From positions 106,360-170,359 of the forward strand of contig NZ_JALDTZ010000002.1 in assembly GCF_023109105.1 (NCBI RefSeq): DNA of 64,000 bases, given 5' to 3'. The position numbers and the translations under genes are program-made. The notes beneath the pieces are model-generated. The model worked only from the letters and a program-made list of their open reading frames with translations. It made no database searches and was not told where the DNA came from. This DNA comes from Streptococcus mitis (GTDB lineage Bacteria > Bacillota > Bacilli > Lactobacillales > Streptococcaceae). Below, piece by piece: positions 20,024 to 27,963 of the stretch; within the stretch, counting starts at the first letter, position 1, and each line of letters begins with the position of its first letter.

Positions 20024-21136
20024 TTAATCGACATAATCTAGTAAATAAGCATAGCCTTTTTCTTCCATTTGGTCTTTGGGAATAAAGCGGATAGATAGAC
20101 TATTGATACAGTAGCGCAAGCCACCCTTGTCCTGTGGTCCATCCGTAAAGACATGACCTAGGTGAGAATCCCCTACTCGGCTTCTCACTTCCATGCGTGT
20201 CATATTGTAAGACTTATCTTCCTTGTAGGTGGCAACATCTGGACTGATAGGTTGGGTAAAACTAGGCCAACCACAACCAGACTCAAACTTGTCCTTTGAT
20301 GAAAAGAGAGGTTCGCCAGTTGCTACATCCACATAGATACCGGATTCAAATTTATCCCAGTAGCGATTTGAAAAAGCTCGTTCTGTTTGATTTTTCTGAG
20401 TAACTGCATACTCCTCAGGTGACAAGGTCTTTTTCAATTCCTCATCGCTTGGTTTAGGATATTTGCTGGCATCGATGACGGGATAAGCCGCCTGATTGAC
20501 ATTGATATGACAGTAGCCATTTGGATTTTTCTTGAGATAGTCTTGGTGGTAATCCTCAGCAACTACAAAATTCTGCAGACTCTCCTTTTCAACTGCTAGA
20601 GGTTGATCGTATTTCTTAGCCACCTCATCAAAGACTTGGTTAATCACCTCTAAATCCTTGTCATCTGTGTAATAAACACCAGTACGGTACTGGGTTCCCA
20701 CATCATTTCCTTGTTTATTTTTGCTGGTTGGATTGATAATGCGGAAGTAATGAAGCAGGATTTCCTTGAGGGAAATTTGATTGGCATCATAAGTAACATG
20801 GACAGTCTCCGCATGACCTGTTTGGTTAATCAATTCATACTTGGTTGTCTCCCCTCTACCATTTGCATAGCCTGAAACGGCATCTGTCACCCCGGGAACG
20901 CGTGAGAAATATTCCTCCACTCCCCAGAAACATCCCCCAGCTAGATAAATTTCGTGCAAGTCTGCATCTTTACTCACTTCTGTTTTTTTCACTGTTTTTC
21001 CTCCTTGGCTAACTGATGCTTTCTCAATTTGCGAGCTATCTGTCTGCCCTGTATTTCGCATCAATAGAAAATAGAAACCGGTTATGGCTAGGAAAAAGAT
21101 TCCTGCCAAAACAAACAATTTTACTTTATCATTCAT
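20024..21136 (-). CDS. msrAB: Membrane-anchored MsrA-MsrB methionine sulfoxide reductase, copy 2
   Basis: A 370-residue paralogue of the 9103-10218 protein with the same architecture: N-terminal anchor (about 7-26), MsrA with GGCFWG, MsrB with [16 protein letters not shown] and RYCIN. It sits 9 bp behind etrx and close to ccdA, so ccdA-etrx-msrAB form one operon, matching the pneumococcal ccdA2-etrx2-msrAB2 order. This makes it the probable ancestral-position copy. Differences from copy 1 concentrate in the anchor and linker (residues 10-60); the catalytic domains are nearly unchanged. Confidence 0.95.
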   Translation of the reverse strand: MNDKVKLFVLAGIFFLAITGFYFLLMRNTGQTDSSQIEKASVSQGGKTVKKTEVSKDADLHEIYLAGGCFWGVEEYFSRVPGVTDAVSGYANGRGETTKYELINQTGHAETVHVTYDANQISLKEILLHYFRIINPTSKNKQGNDVGTQYRTGVYYTDDKDLEVINQVFDEVAKKYDQPLAVEKESLQNFVVAEDYHQDYLKKNPNGYCHINVNQAAYPVIDASKYPKPSDEELKKTLSPEEYAVTQKNQTERAFSNRYWDKFESGIYVDVATGEPLFSSKDKFESGCGWPSFTQPISPDVATYKEDKSYNMTRMEVRSRVGDSHLGHVFTDGPQDKGGLRYCINSLSIRFIPKDQMEEKGYAYLLDYVD

Positions 21137-21145
21137 GGCCTTTCT

Positions 21146-21709
21146 CTACCCCATTTCTTTCAATGTTTTTAAAATCATATCCTTATCCATAAAACCTGGT
21201 TGCGTTTTGACCAGCTTACCTTCCTTGTCTATAAAGGCTTGAGTTGGATAAGAACGAACACCATAACTTTCCAAAAGTTTGCCTGATGGGTCAACTAGAA
21301 CTGGGAAATTTTTATAATCCAAGCCCTTGTACCAGTTCTTAAAGTCTGCTTCAGCTTGTTCCCCCTTGTGTCCAGGAGACACCACTGTCAAGACCACATA
21401 GTCGTCTCCAGCATCCTTAGCAATTTCATCCGTATCTGGAAGACTGGCTAAGCAGATGGAGCACCAAGACGCCCAGAATTTGAGATAGACCTTCTTGCCC
21501 TTGTAATCAGACAAGCGATAGGTTTTGCCATCTACTCCCGTCAGTTCAAAATCAGCAACCGCCTGACCCTTGGTGGCAGTTTGCGCACTGACTTGTTCTG
21601 TTTTTGTTTGCTCCTTCATAGTAGAGTCGTCTGACATATTTTTAGTCGAACAGGCTGCCAAGCAACAGACTGAGCCTACTCCAAGGAGACATGTTTGCCA
21701 TTTTTTCAT
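21146..21709 (-). CDS. TlpA-like thioredoxin-fold lipoprotein (Etrx2), copy 2
   Basis: A 187-residue lipoprotein. ATG 21707-21709 follows AGAGGA at correct spacing and clears the ccdA stop by 13 bp; a start at 21730 would overlap ccdA without benefit. The lipobox ends LAAC (C20) and the redox motif is WCSIC (C83, C86), followed by the cis-proline segment [10 protein letters not shown]. It accepts electrons from CcdA and reduces MsrAB on the outer face of the membrane, by analogy with pneumococcal Etrx2. Confidence 0.92.
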   Translation of the reverse strand: MKKWQTCLLGVGSVCCLAACSTKNMSDDSTMKEQTKTEQVSAQTATKGQAVADFELTGVDGKTYRLSDYKGKKVYLKFWASWCSICLASLPDTDEIAKDAGDDYVVLTVVSPGHKGEQAEADFKNWYKGLDYKNFPVLVDPSGKLLESYGVRSYPTQAFIDKEGKLVKTQPGFMDKDMILKTLKEMG

Positions 21710-21722
21710 TTCTTTTTCCTCT

Positions 21723-22433
21723 CTATTCAAATAATCTTGTCAAAATGGAAGCATTTCCCAAAAGCACCAAGATTCCCATCACGATAATGAGGAAACCACC
21801 TACTTTTTTGAGGATTCCGAGGTAGGGATGGAGTTTTCGGAAATGTTTCAAAACATAGCTGGAGGCAAGAGCTAGAATCAAAAATGGTAGCGCTAGACCC
21901 AGCGTATAGATTAACATGAGACCAGCTCCCTGCAAAGCACCTGAGCCACCTGAAGCCGCCAAGGCTAAAACAGAGCCCAGAACAGGTCCCACACATGGCG
22001 TCCAAGCAAAACTAAAGGTCAATCCCAGTAAAAATGCCTGACTATAGCCCTTACCCTTTTGCCCCTGTCTCTGTAATTGTAGCCTTCTTTCCTTGTAGAG
22101 TCCATTCAACTGCAAGACTTCCATCTGGTGCAAGCCTAAGAGAATGATAACCACACCCGTCACATACTGAAACCAGGAAGCGTTTAATCCCCCTCCAAGT
22201 AAGCCAGCCCCATATCCTAGCAAAATAAAGATAAAGGAAATCCCCGATATAAAGGCCAAAGTTCGCAATAAACTGACAACTGAGATTGAAAATTTGTCAC
22301 TAGAGGCCTGAGCACCATCTTTATCATCCAACAAGACCCCTGCATAGACCGGTAACAGGGGTAAGATACAAGGAGAAAAGAAGGAAAGAATTCCAGCAAT
22401 AAAAACACTGATAAAAAAGATAATATTATCCAT
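21723..22433 (-). CDS. ccdA: Thiol-disulfide electron carrier CcdA
   Basis: A 236-residue integral membrane protein with six hydrophobic segments. The paired redox cysteines lie in FFSPCILPLLP (C22) and TPCVGPVLG (about C140), the hallmarks of the CcdA/DsbD-beta family. It moves electrons from cytosolic thioredoxin to extracytoplasmic thioredoxin-like proteins. It is the first gene of the ccdA-etrx-msrAB operon; a TATAAT at 22466-22471 on the minus strand may be its -10. Confidence 0.92.
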   Translation of the reverse strand: MDNIIFFISVFIAGILSFFSPCILPLLPVYAGVLLDDKDGAQASSDKFSISVVSLLRTLAFISGISFIFILLGYGAGLLGGGLNASWFQYVTGVVIILLGLHQMEVLQLNGLYKERRLQLQRQGQKGKGYSQAFLLGLTFSFAWTPCVGPVLGSVLALAASGGSGALQGAGLMLIYTLGLALPFLILALASSYVLKHFRKLHPYLGILKKVGGFLIIVMGILVLLGNASILTRLFE

Positions 22434-22549
22434 TACCTTCCTCCATTCTTTGATATGATAGGACTATTATAGCCTCAAAACTCCAGAAAAAACAGGGACA
22501 ATGATAGGGAAAAATAGGAATTTAATCAGGTTATTTAGAAATCTGGCAC

Positions 22550-22574
22550 AAAAAAGCCAGACACAGTCTGACTT
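22550..22574 (-). terminator. Terminator of the 22597-23148 acetyltransferase gene
   Basis: On the minus strand AGTCAGAC-tgt-GTCTGGCT is followed by TTTTTG, 22 bp past the stop codon. Confidence 0.75.
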
Positions 22575-22596
22575 CGATGAAAGCAGAAAAGAAAAT

Positions 22597-23148
22597 TCAC
22601 TCCTCTTCTCTACTTATCTGATAATAAATAAGGTCCGCAAGATAACCTTTTCTCTCTACACCATTGGTAATAGTCTTTAGATAGGACATTCCAGCCTTCT
22701 CCATGACACGACCTGAAGTTGGGTTGAGACTGGCGTAACGAGCTCTGGTCTTTTGAAAACCTGCTTGAGTAAAACAAAAGTCCAAGACAGCTTTCAAGGC
22801 CTCCGTCATCATACCACAACCCCAATAGTTTTTTCCTAAAATATACCCAATTTCACAAGAAGAATCGTTCTCATCTATTGCAACGATGCTGATATCACCT
22901 ATCACTTGCTCTGGTTTTTCTTTGAGGCAAATGGCCCACTTGTAATAGTTGGGATTTGCATAGGAGGCAACCCAGTTACGAATCGAATTTCGAGTCACCT
23001 CGACAGCAGAATGGGGATCCCAAGTGACATAGGTCAGATTCTCAGCAGATGAAGCCCAATTTTGAAACATGGCTTCCGCATCACTCTCCACAAATCTTCT
23101 CAAGATTAAACGTTCTGTCTGTAACGTTTTCGTACCAATTGCCTTCAT
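22597..23148 (-). CDS. GNAT acetyltransferase, RimJ/RimL type
   Basis: A 183-residue protein beginning TLQTERLILRRFVESDAEAM, the usual opening of RimJ/RimL-type acetyltransferases. It has IGYILGKNYWGCGMMTEAL as the acetyl-CoA binding region and NPTSGRVMEKAGM near the end. A GAGG site precedes ATG 23148. The substrate is unknown. It appears monocistronic: a terminator follows, and the 407-bp gap upstream is filled by a hairpin array. Confidence 0.85.
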   Translation of the reverse strand: MKAIGTKTLQTERLILRRFVESDAEAMFQNWASSAENLTYVTWDPHSAVEVTRNSIRNWVASYANPNYYKWAICLKEKPEQVIGDISIVAIDENDSSCEIGYILGKNYWGCGMMTEALKAVLDFCFTQAGFQKTRARYASLNPTSGRVMEKAGMSYLKTITNGVERKGYLADLIYYQISREEE

Positions 23149-23232
23149 GATGCTACCTCACTTTCTGATATATGATTTCTGTTCAATCTCCATTGAAACT
23201 TGTTTTGCTTTTGAATTTCAAGGTAATAAGCT

Positions 23233-23558
23233 AAAAAGGTCCCCCGGACCTTCTTCGCTTACCTGTTTCCATGCTCGGGGTAAAAAACTCCCCCAGACCT
23301 CCTCTCACATTCTTATTTCAAGGTGAGAGGCTGAAAACCTCCACTGGAGGTGCCTCGTTTTCCTATTTTTAGACTCGGGGTAAAAAGGTCCCCCGGACCT
23401 TCTCTCACTTTCTTATTTCAAGGCGAGAGGCTGAAAACCTCCAGTGGAGGTTTTTCTTTCTTTTTGATTTCAGGGCAAGAATCTAAAAAGGTCCCCCCGG
23501 ACCTTCCTCGCTTTCTCATTTCTAGGCTCAGGGTAAAAAGGTCCACAGGACCTTTTTA
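23233..23558 (-). repeat. Seven-unit array of ~50-bp terminator-like hairpins after nadE
   Basis: Seven hairpin centres at about 23244, 23293, 23344, 23393, 23444, 23497 and 23546, spaced 49-53 bp apart. Stems are AAGGTCC/GGACCTT (units 1, 4, 6, 7) or ACCTCC/GGAGGT (units 3 and 5); unit 2 is an imperfect mixture. Most units have an A-run on one side and a T-run on the other. Two spacer types are used: CTCTCAC..TTCTTATTTCAAGG leading to CCTCC stems, and CTCG.TTTCCTATTT.TAG leading to GGTCC stems. The unit nearest nadE abuts its stop codon and would act as its terminator. 23149-23232 holds nothing else that I can support. Confidence 0.85.
23537..23555 (-). terminator. Terminator of pncB-nadE (first unit of hairpin array)
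   Basis: On the minus strand AAAGGTCC-tgt-GGACCTTT followed by TTA begins immediately after the nadE TAA, forming a compact intrinsic terminator. Five further complete copies and one imperfect copy follow in tandem. Confidence 0.75.
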
Positions 23559-24380
23559 CTCCCAAAAGTCATCAAATACGGTGATGGGTAAGTGGCGTTT
23601 GTGTTGGCCTTTGTACCACCAGTTTTCGATTCTTGCTTGGGCTTCTGGGCTGATTGTTTTGCCTTCTAGGTAGTCGTCAATCTCTTCATAAGTGACTCCG
23701 AGGGCTACTTCGTCAGCTAGACCTGGTTTGTCTTCTTCTAGGTCTGCTGTTGGGATTTTTTCATAAAGTGCTGGGTCTGCACCAAGTTCCTTCAATAGTT
23801 GTTTTCCTTGGCGTTTATTGAGGCGGAACAGGGGTAAAATATCCGCACCACCGTCACCAAACTTGGTAAAAAAGCCTGTGATATTTTCCGCAGCATGGTC
23901 TGTTCCAATGACCGCTCCACTATGGGCACCAGCAAGGGCATACTGAGCAATCATACGGCAACGAGCCTTGATATTGCCCTTGTTAAAATCTGAAACAGGA
24001 CTACCTGTCGCTTCAACTGCAGCTGTCATAGCATCTGCAGACTCCTTGATATTCACCACTAAACTGATATCTGGCTGAATGAAGGCTAGGGCTTTTTGAG
24101 CATCTGCTTCATCAGCTTGCACTCCATATGGCAGGCGGACTGCGATAAATTTGTAGCTGTCATCTCCCGTTTCTGCTCGCAGTTCTTCCATGGCCAGTTG
24201 AGCCAAACGTCCTGCTAAGGTTGAGTCTTGTCCCCCAGAAATCCCTAGTACAAAGGTCTTTAGGAAGGGATGTTTTTTCAAGTATCTTTTTAAGAAATCA
24301 ATAGAACGACGGATTTCTTCCTGGGCATCAATCACTGGTTTGACACCCAGTTCTTGGATAATCGTTTCTTGCAAACTCAT
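23556..24380 (-). CDS. nadE: Ammonia-dependent NAD synthetase
   Basis: A 274-residue cytosolic enzyme converting deamido-NAD, ATP and ammonia into NAD. The ATP-pyrophosphatase P-loop SGGQDST spans residues 48-54. The nicotinate-adenine recognition segment [20 protein letters not shown] follows. The length and the absence of a glutaminase domain fit the ammonia-dependent form. Its ATG overlaps the pncB stop by 4 bp, so the two salvage enzymes are translationally coupled. Confidence 0.95.
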   Translation of the reverse strand: MSLQETIIQELGVKPVIDAQEEIRRSIDFLKRYLKKHPFLKTFVLGISGGQDSTLAGRLAQLAMEELRAETGDDSYKFIAVRLPYGVQADEADAQKALAFIQPDISLVVNIKESADAMTAAVEATGSPVSDFNKGNIKARCRMIAQYALAGAHSGAVIGTDHAAENITGFFTKFGDGGADILPLFRLNKRQGKQLLKELGADPALYEKIPTADLEEDKPGLADEVALGVTYEEIDDYLEGKTISPEAQARIENWWYKGQHKRHLPITVFDDFWE

Positions 24381-25837
24381 TCTTCTTCTCCTTCGCCGAG
24401 GGCTTCCTTGCGCATTTTGTCAATCAAGTCCATCTTGTCTTGCCATACATCACGCGCCAAATCCACTGGATAATGTTGCGGATTGAGTACGCGCTTGTAC
24501 TCATCCCAAAGCTTGTCAAATTCCTTACGAGCATAATCCTGAATCTCAGTCAAGCTAGGCAGGTTGTAAATCAATTTTCCGTCTTTGAAGATATCCACTA
24601 AGAGAGGAACGGCATCAAAATTACGAACCGTCTTCTTGATGTAGGTATAGGTCGGATGGAACATTTTGATTTCCGTCATGTCACTCACATCCACACCGTC
24701 ATAAGTGATATAATCGCCTTCTGACTTGCCTTTTTCACGACTGGTAATGCGCCACACCTGCTTCTTACCTGGCGTAGACACTTTTTCCGCATTATTAGAC
24801 AGCTTGATCGTATTGCGCATCTGACCATTTTCATCTTCGATGGCCACAATCTTATAAACTGCCCCAAGAGCTGGCTGGTCATAGGCTGTAATCAGCTTTG
24901 TACCCACGCCCCAGACATCAATCTTGGCTTTTTGCATCTTGAGGTTGAGGATGGTATTTTCATCTAGATCATTAGAAGCATAAATCTTAGCCTCTGTAAA
25001 TCCAGCCTCGTCCAATTGCTGACGAACTTTCTTGGAAATGTAGGCAATATCCCCTGAGTCAATCCGCACACCCATAAAGTTAATCTGGTCACCCAGCTCA
25101 CGCGCCACTTGAATGGCAGCGGGTACCCCAATGCGAAGGGTGTCATAGGTGTCCACAAGAAAGACACAGTTTTTGTGGGTCGCAGCGTAAGCCTTGAAAG
25201 CTTCATAGTCGTTACCATAAACCTGTACCAAGGCATGGGCGTGAGTCCCCAAGACAGGAATATCAAAGAGTTTACCAGCACGCACGTTGCTGGTTCCATT
25301 GGCTCCACCAATCACCGCTGCGCGTGTTCCCCAGATAGCCGCATCCATCTCTTGCGCCCGACGTGTCCCAAACTCCATTAAAGGTTCATCTTCAATGACT
25401 GAACGAATACGAGCTGCCTTAGTCGCCACCAAGGTCTGGTAGTTGACGATGTTCAAAAGAGCCGTTTCGACCAACTGACATTGTGCTAGAGGGCCTTCCA
25501 CCTGCACAATCGGTTCATTAGCAAAGACCAAGTCCCCTTCTTGGGCAGAACGAACGGTCAACTCCAACTTGAAATTGCGAAGGTAATCCAAGAATGCCCC
25601 ATGATAGCCTAGAGACTCCAAATAGGCAATATCACTATCTGAAAAACGCAGGTCTTCAAGATAACTCACAATTCTTTCCAAACCTGCAAAAACCGCATAG
25701 CCGTTCTTAAAAGGCTGCTGGCGGAAATAAACCTCAAAGACCGCCTTTTTATTGTGAATCCCTTGGTCAAAGTAAACCTGCATCATGTTAATCTGGTACA
25801 AGTCCGTGTGCAATGTCAAACTATCATCTGGATACAT
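24377..25837 (-). CDS. pncB: Nicotinate phosphoribosyltransferase
   Basis: A 486-residue enzyme making nicotinate mononucleotide from nicotinate and PRPP, the first step of the Preiss-Handler route that NadE completes. It opens [20 protein letters not shown], contains [19 protein letters not shown] and the phosphoribosyl-binding [11 protein letters not shown] segment. Streptococci generally lack de novo NAD synthesis, so this operon is likely important. An extended -10 (TGATATAAT, 25912-25920 on the minus strand) lies about 75 nt upstream. Confidence 0.93.
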   Translation of the reverse strand: MYPDDSLTLHTDLYQINMMQVYFDQGIHNKKAVFEVYFRQQPFKNGYAVFAGLERIVSYLEDLRFSDSDIAYLESLGYHGAFLDYLRNFKLELTVRSAQEGDLVFANEPIVQVEGPLAQCQLVETALLNIVNYQTLVATKAARIRSVIEDEPLMEFGTRRAQEMDAAIWGTRAAVIGGANGTSNVRAGKLFDIPVLGTHAHALVQVYGNDYEAFKAYAATHKNCVFLVDTYDTLRIGVPAAIQVARELGDQINFMGVRIDSGDIAYISKKVRQQLDEAGFTEAKIYASNDLDENTILNLKMQKAKIDVWGVGTKLITAYDQPALGAVYKIVAIEDENGQMRNTIKLSNNAEKVSTPGKKQVWRITSREKGKSEGDYITYDGVDVSDMTEIKMFHPTYTYIKKTVRNFDAVPLLVDIFKDGKLIYNLPSLTEIQDYARKEFDKLWDEYKRVLNPQHYPVDLARDVWQDKMDLIDKMRKEALGEGEEE

Positions 25838-25952
25838 ACTTTTCCTACTTCCTTAGCTAGAAACCCATAAAAATTTTCAAAAACTTTCATGTATTCCAAT
25901 AAATTAGTACTATTATATCACATTTTAGCTGGATTGAGAAAAGAGTAACAAG

Positions 25953-26441
25953 CTATTCTCCACTCTCCAGTTCATCCATGTCTTGTTCAAACTTTTTCTG
26001 AGCCCATTCGCCATAACTTTTAAGGCCGAGATTACCGATAAAAACCCAAGGAAGGTAAATCAGATAAGTAATGACCCAAGCAGATAAGTATTTAACGTTC
26101 AAAGGATTGTGCTGATAAATTTCTATGTTGAATTGATAATTCTGCAACATCAAAAGAGCCGTAATAGCCAAGGTTAGGAAAAAACAACCCAAAATCGTAA
26201 AATGAAAACGACTATAGTAGGTCACTCCCAGATAACGGGCACGGTTAAAAAAGTAAAATATCCCTATGAAGATAACGATGAGCAGCATATTAGAATTAAA
26301 AAGACTTGGTGCTAATACTGCAATCATATAAGATAAAAGCAAGAAAGCTATAGAGATATAGAAACTTTCAGCCCCCGCTTTATTGATCAGTTGTTCTTCT
26401 CTTTCGTCTAGTAATTGATAATAAAAAAATCTATTTTTCAT
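25953..26441 (-). CDS. Four-helix membrane protein, XRE module (possibly DUF6773)
   Basis: A 162-residue hydrophobic protein with four membrane segments. It starts MKNRFFYYQLLDEREEQLINKA; its upstream neighbour also begins MKNR and has a DERTEKL motif in the same position, so the two look like diverged paralogues. The first 11 bp overlap the end of that neighbour, whose last codons carry the ribosome site GGAGGAAGAAG. The DUF6773 assignment is tentative. Confidence 0.7.
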   Translation of the reverse strand: MKNRFFYYQLLDEREEQLINKAGAESFYISIAFLLLSYMIAVLAPSLFNSNMLLIVIFIGIFYFFNRARYLGVTYYSRFHFTILGCFFLTLAITALLMLQNYQFNIEIYQHNPLNVKYLSAWVITYLIYLPWVFIGNLGLKSYGEWAQKKFEQDMDELESGE

Positions 26442-26456
26442 CTTCTTCCTCCCAAA
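26430..26456 (-). repeat. 27-bp duplicated gene junction, copy 1
   Basis: This 27-bp string is identical to 26893-26919. Each copy encodes the WEEEDEK-stop end of one gene, the ribosome site, and the MKNR start of the next. Confidence 0.85.
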
Positions 26457-26904
26457 CTTGCTGATTTCTGCGATTCAAGTATAGGATAACTCTATCCATA
26501 GAAAAACTCCCAACGAGATAGATGATAACTGCTAGAACCACTTTTAGGGAGTACTTCCAAGTCAATAGACTGACCAGCTCCTCGCGATTGCCTATGATAT
26601 CAATCAATAAAATCACTATAGAAAATCCCAAAGCAGATAAAATTCTTTCTTTTCCAGTATTCTCAACAATATCTCGAATATCAATTCCTACATACATGCG
26701 GCGAATAATGGCATACAAACCTACTCCAATCAATAAAAGTAATTCTGGTGAATAGGATAGAAGCGTTAAATTAAAAATATAAACTTTGGCAAAAATTTCC
26801 AGTGCTAAAAATAGGCACATTCCCAAAAGAATTTCTCCTGAAATCTTTCCATCCAATTTTTCTGTACGTTCATCTTTGATCACAAGTTTTTTTCTATTTT
26901 TCAT
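26431..26904 (-). CDS. Four-helix membrane protein, XRE module (possibly DUF6773)
   Basis: A 157-residue membrane protein with a basic N-terminus, a DERTEKLDGKISGE motif and four hydrophobic segments. It starts inside the last codons of the XRE gene and itself ends WEEEDEK, the same residues with which the XRE protein ends. Both ends encode the ribosome site of the next gene. The function is unknown. Pairing of an XRE regulator with small membrane proteins parallels the 7611-8867 module. Confidence 0.7.
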   Translation of the reverse strand: MKNRKKLVIKDERTEKLDGKISGEILLGMCLFLALEIFAKVYIFNLTLLSYSPELLLLIGVGLYAIIRRMYVGIDIRDIVENTGKERILSALGFSIVILLIDIIGNREELVSLLTWKYSLKVVLAVIIYLVGSFSMDRVILYLNRRNQQVWEEEDEK

Positions 26905-26919
26905 CTTCTTCCTCCCAAA
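26893..26919 (-). repeat. 27-bp duplicated gene junction, copy 2
   Basis: Identical to 26430-26456; located at the XRE / membrane-protein junction. Confidence 0.85.
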
Positions 26920-27103
26920 ATAGTTGGTCTAATGTTTTTCCTAAGCATCTGCAAATGGACTGGCAGAGGGAGAGACTAGGATTGTATTTCCCAGCTTCAA
27001 TCAAGCCTATAGTCTGCCTAGTAACGCCCACAGCTTCTGCCAAATCCCCTTGTGTTAAATCACGCTCCACCCGAGCTAATTTTAATTTTAAATTTTTAGC
27101 CAC
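26894..27103 (-). CDS. XRE-family transcriptional regulator, GTG start
   Basis: A 69-residue protein, mostly one Cro/CI helix-turn-helix (TQGDLAEAVGVTRQTIGLIE, residues 17-36; NPSLSLCQSICRCLGKTLDQ). The start is GTG 27101-27103, six nt from a strong AAGGAGG. It is the first gene of a three-gene overlapping unit with two membrane proteins. The C-terminal LFWEEEDEK is a common ending of this regulator family; here it doubles as the ribosome site for the next gene. Confidence 0.85.
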   Translation of the reverse strand: MAKNLKLKLARVERDLTQGDLAEAVGVTRQTIGLIEAGKYNPSLSLCQSICRCLGKTLDQLFWEEEDEK

Positions 27104-27217
27104 TAGCGTCCTCCTTCACATTCTTAAAAAGTTGCGCCTCTTTTCAACAACATTATATCATATATCTAACTTAATGCAATATATAAATGTCATTTTGTAA
27201 AATTTTATTAACAAAAA

Positions 27218-27241
27218 ACTCTCTACCACAAAATAGAGAGT
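27218..27241 (-). terminator. Terminator after the broken small gene
   Basis: On the minus strand ACTCTCTA-ttttgtgg-TAGAGAGT followed by TTTTTG, 8 bp past the TAA at 27249. It suggests the small pseudogene was once the end of a transcription unit. Confidence 0.65.
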
Positions 27242-27248
27242 GTTAAGT

Positions 27249-27407
27249 TTAAATATAGGATTTCAAAATATCGACGACATCACTTCTTTTCTTAACCTTA
27301 TAGACCTTGATTACCAATTTCTCAGCTGCGATTGTATTGTCCTCAATATCACCTAGAAAGACACAATTTCTAGATTCTAACTAGTATTTACCGAGAATCT
27401 CCTTCAT
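27249..27407 (-). pseudogene. Remnant of a small gene with internal stop
   Basis: One frame reads MKEILGKY, then TAG (27381-27383), then LESRNCVFLGDIEDNTIAAE and on to KKRSDVVDILKSYI before TAA at 27249. The stretch after the stop is clearly protein-like. It may be a C-terminal remnant or a small gene killed by one point mutation. I do not recognise the family. A terminator follows directly. This accounts for the otherwise empty 27104-27452 gap. Confidence 0.5.
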
Positions 27408-27452
27408 ACTTATGTCAAGCCCCCCTCTTTGATTTATGCTTTCATATTCTCC

Positions 27453-27863
27453 TTACAAATCCTTTTGGTAATAATATCTTTGCCCAATGTAGGGATAGTC
27501 TTGTAAGGTAAAGACTTCTTTGTAGCCATGCCTTTTATAAAAATCTGGAGCCTGAAACTGGTAGGTATTGACAAAAGCAAAACGACAATTTCGATTCTTA
27601 GCTTCATTTTCTGCTTGTTGCAGTAGTTTCGAACCAATTCCTTGTCCTCGTAGCTCCTCTTTCACAAACAAATATTCGATTTCCAGCCAATTTCCGAAAG
27701 TCTCAGCTATCAAACCTGCCAGGAGATTGCCCTTTTCATCTTCGACACAAAGATTAAGTGGCTCACTTTCAGCTTTTTCTCTTTTTGAACGATTATAAAC
27801 ACGAATCAGGTTCCCTATTTCTTGTGATTTATGGGATTCCTTATTTTCCAATCTAAAGTACAT
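27453..27863 (-). CDS. GNAT acetyltransferase
   Basis: A 136-residue single-domain N-acetyltransferase. The acetyl-CoA binding motif ELRGQGIGSKLLQQAE is at about residues 74-89, and the terminal APDFYKRHGYKEVFTL motif is typical. The substrate is not predictable. It is preceded by AAGGAGG; no co-directional partner overlaps it. Confidence 0.85.
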   Translation of the reverse strand: MYFRLENKESHKSQEIGNLIRVYNRSKREKAESEPLNLCVEDEKGNLLAGLIAETFGNWLEIEYLFVKEELRGQGIGSKLLQQAENEAKNRNCRFAFVNTYQFQAPDFYKRHGYKEVFTLQDYPYIGQRYYYQKDL

Positions 27864-27927
27864 CCAAACCTCCTTAAAAACTGATACAGCTTGATTATAG
27901 TCTTATTTCAAAAGACTGTCAAACTAG

Positions 27928-27959
27928 CAAAAACCCACCAAACTAAGTTGATGAGTTTC
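27928..27959 (-). terminator. Terminator of the amino-acid permease gene
   Basis: On the minus strand AAACTCATCAA-cttag-TTTGGTGGGTTTTTG, with G.U pairs in the stem, just past the permease stop codon. Confidence 0.7.
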
Positions 27960-27963
27960 AAAT

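Noticed and set aside
23233..23558. CRISPR array
   Set aside because: Spacers are recurring rather than unique, the repeats are short palindromes whose sequence varies, and no cas genes are near.
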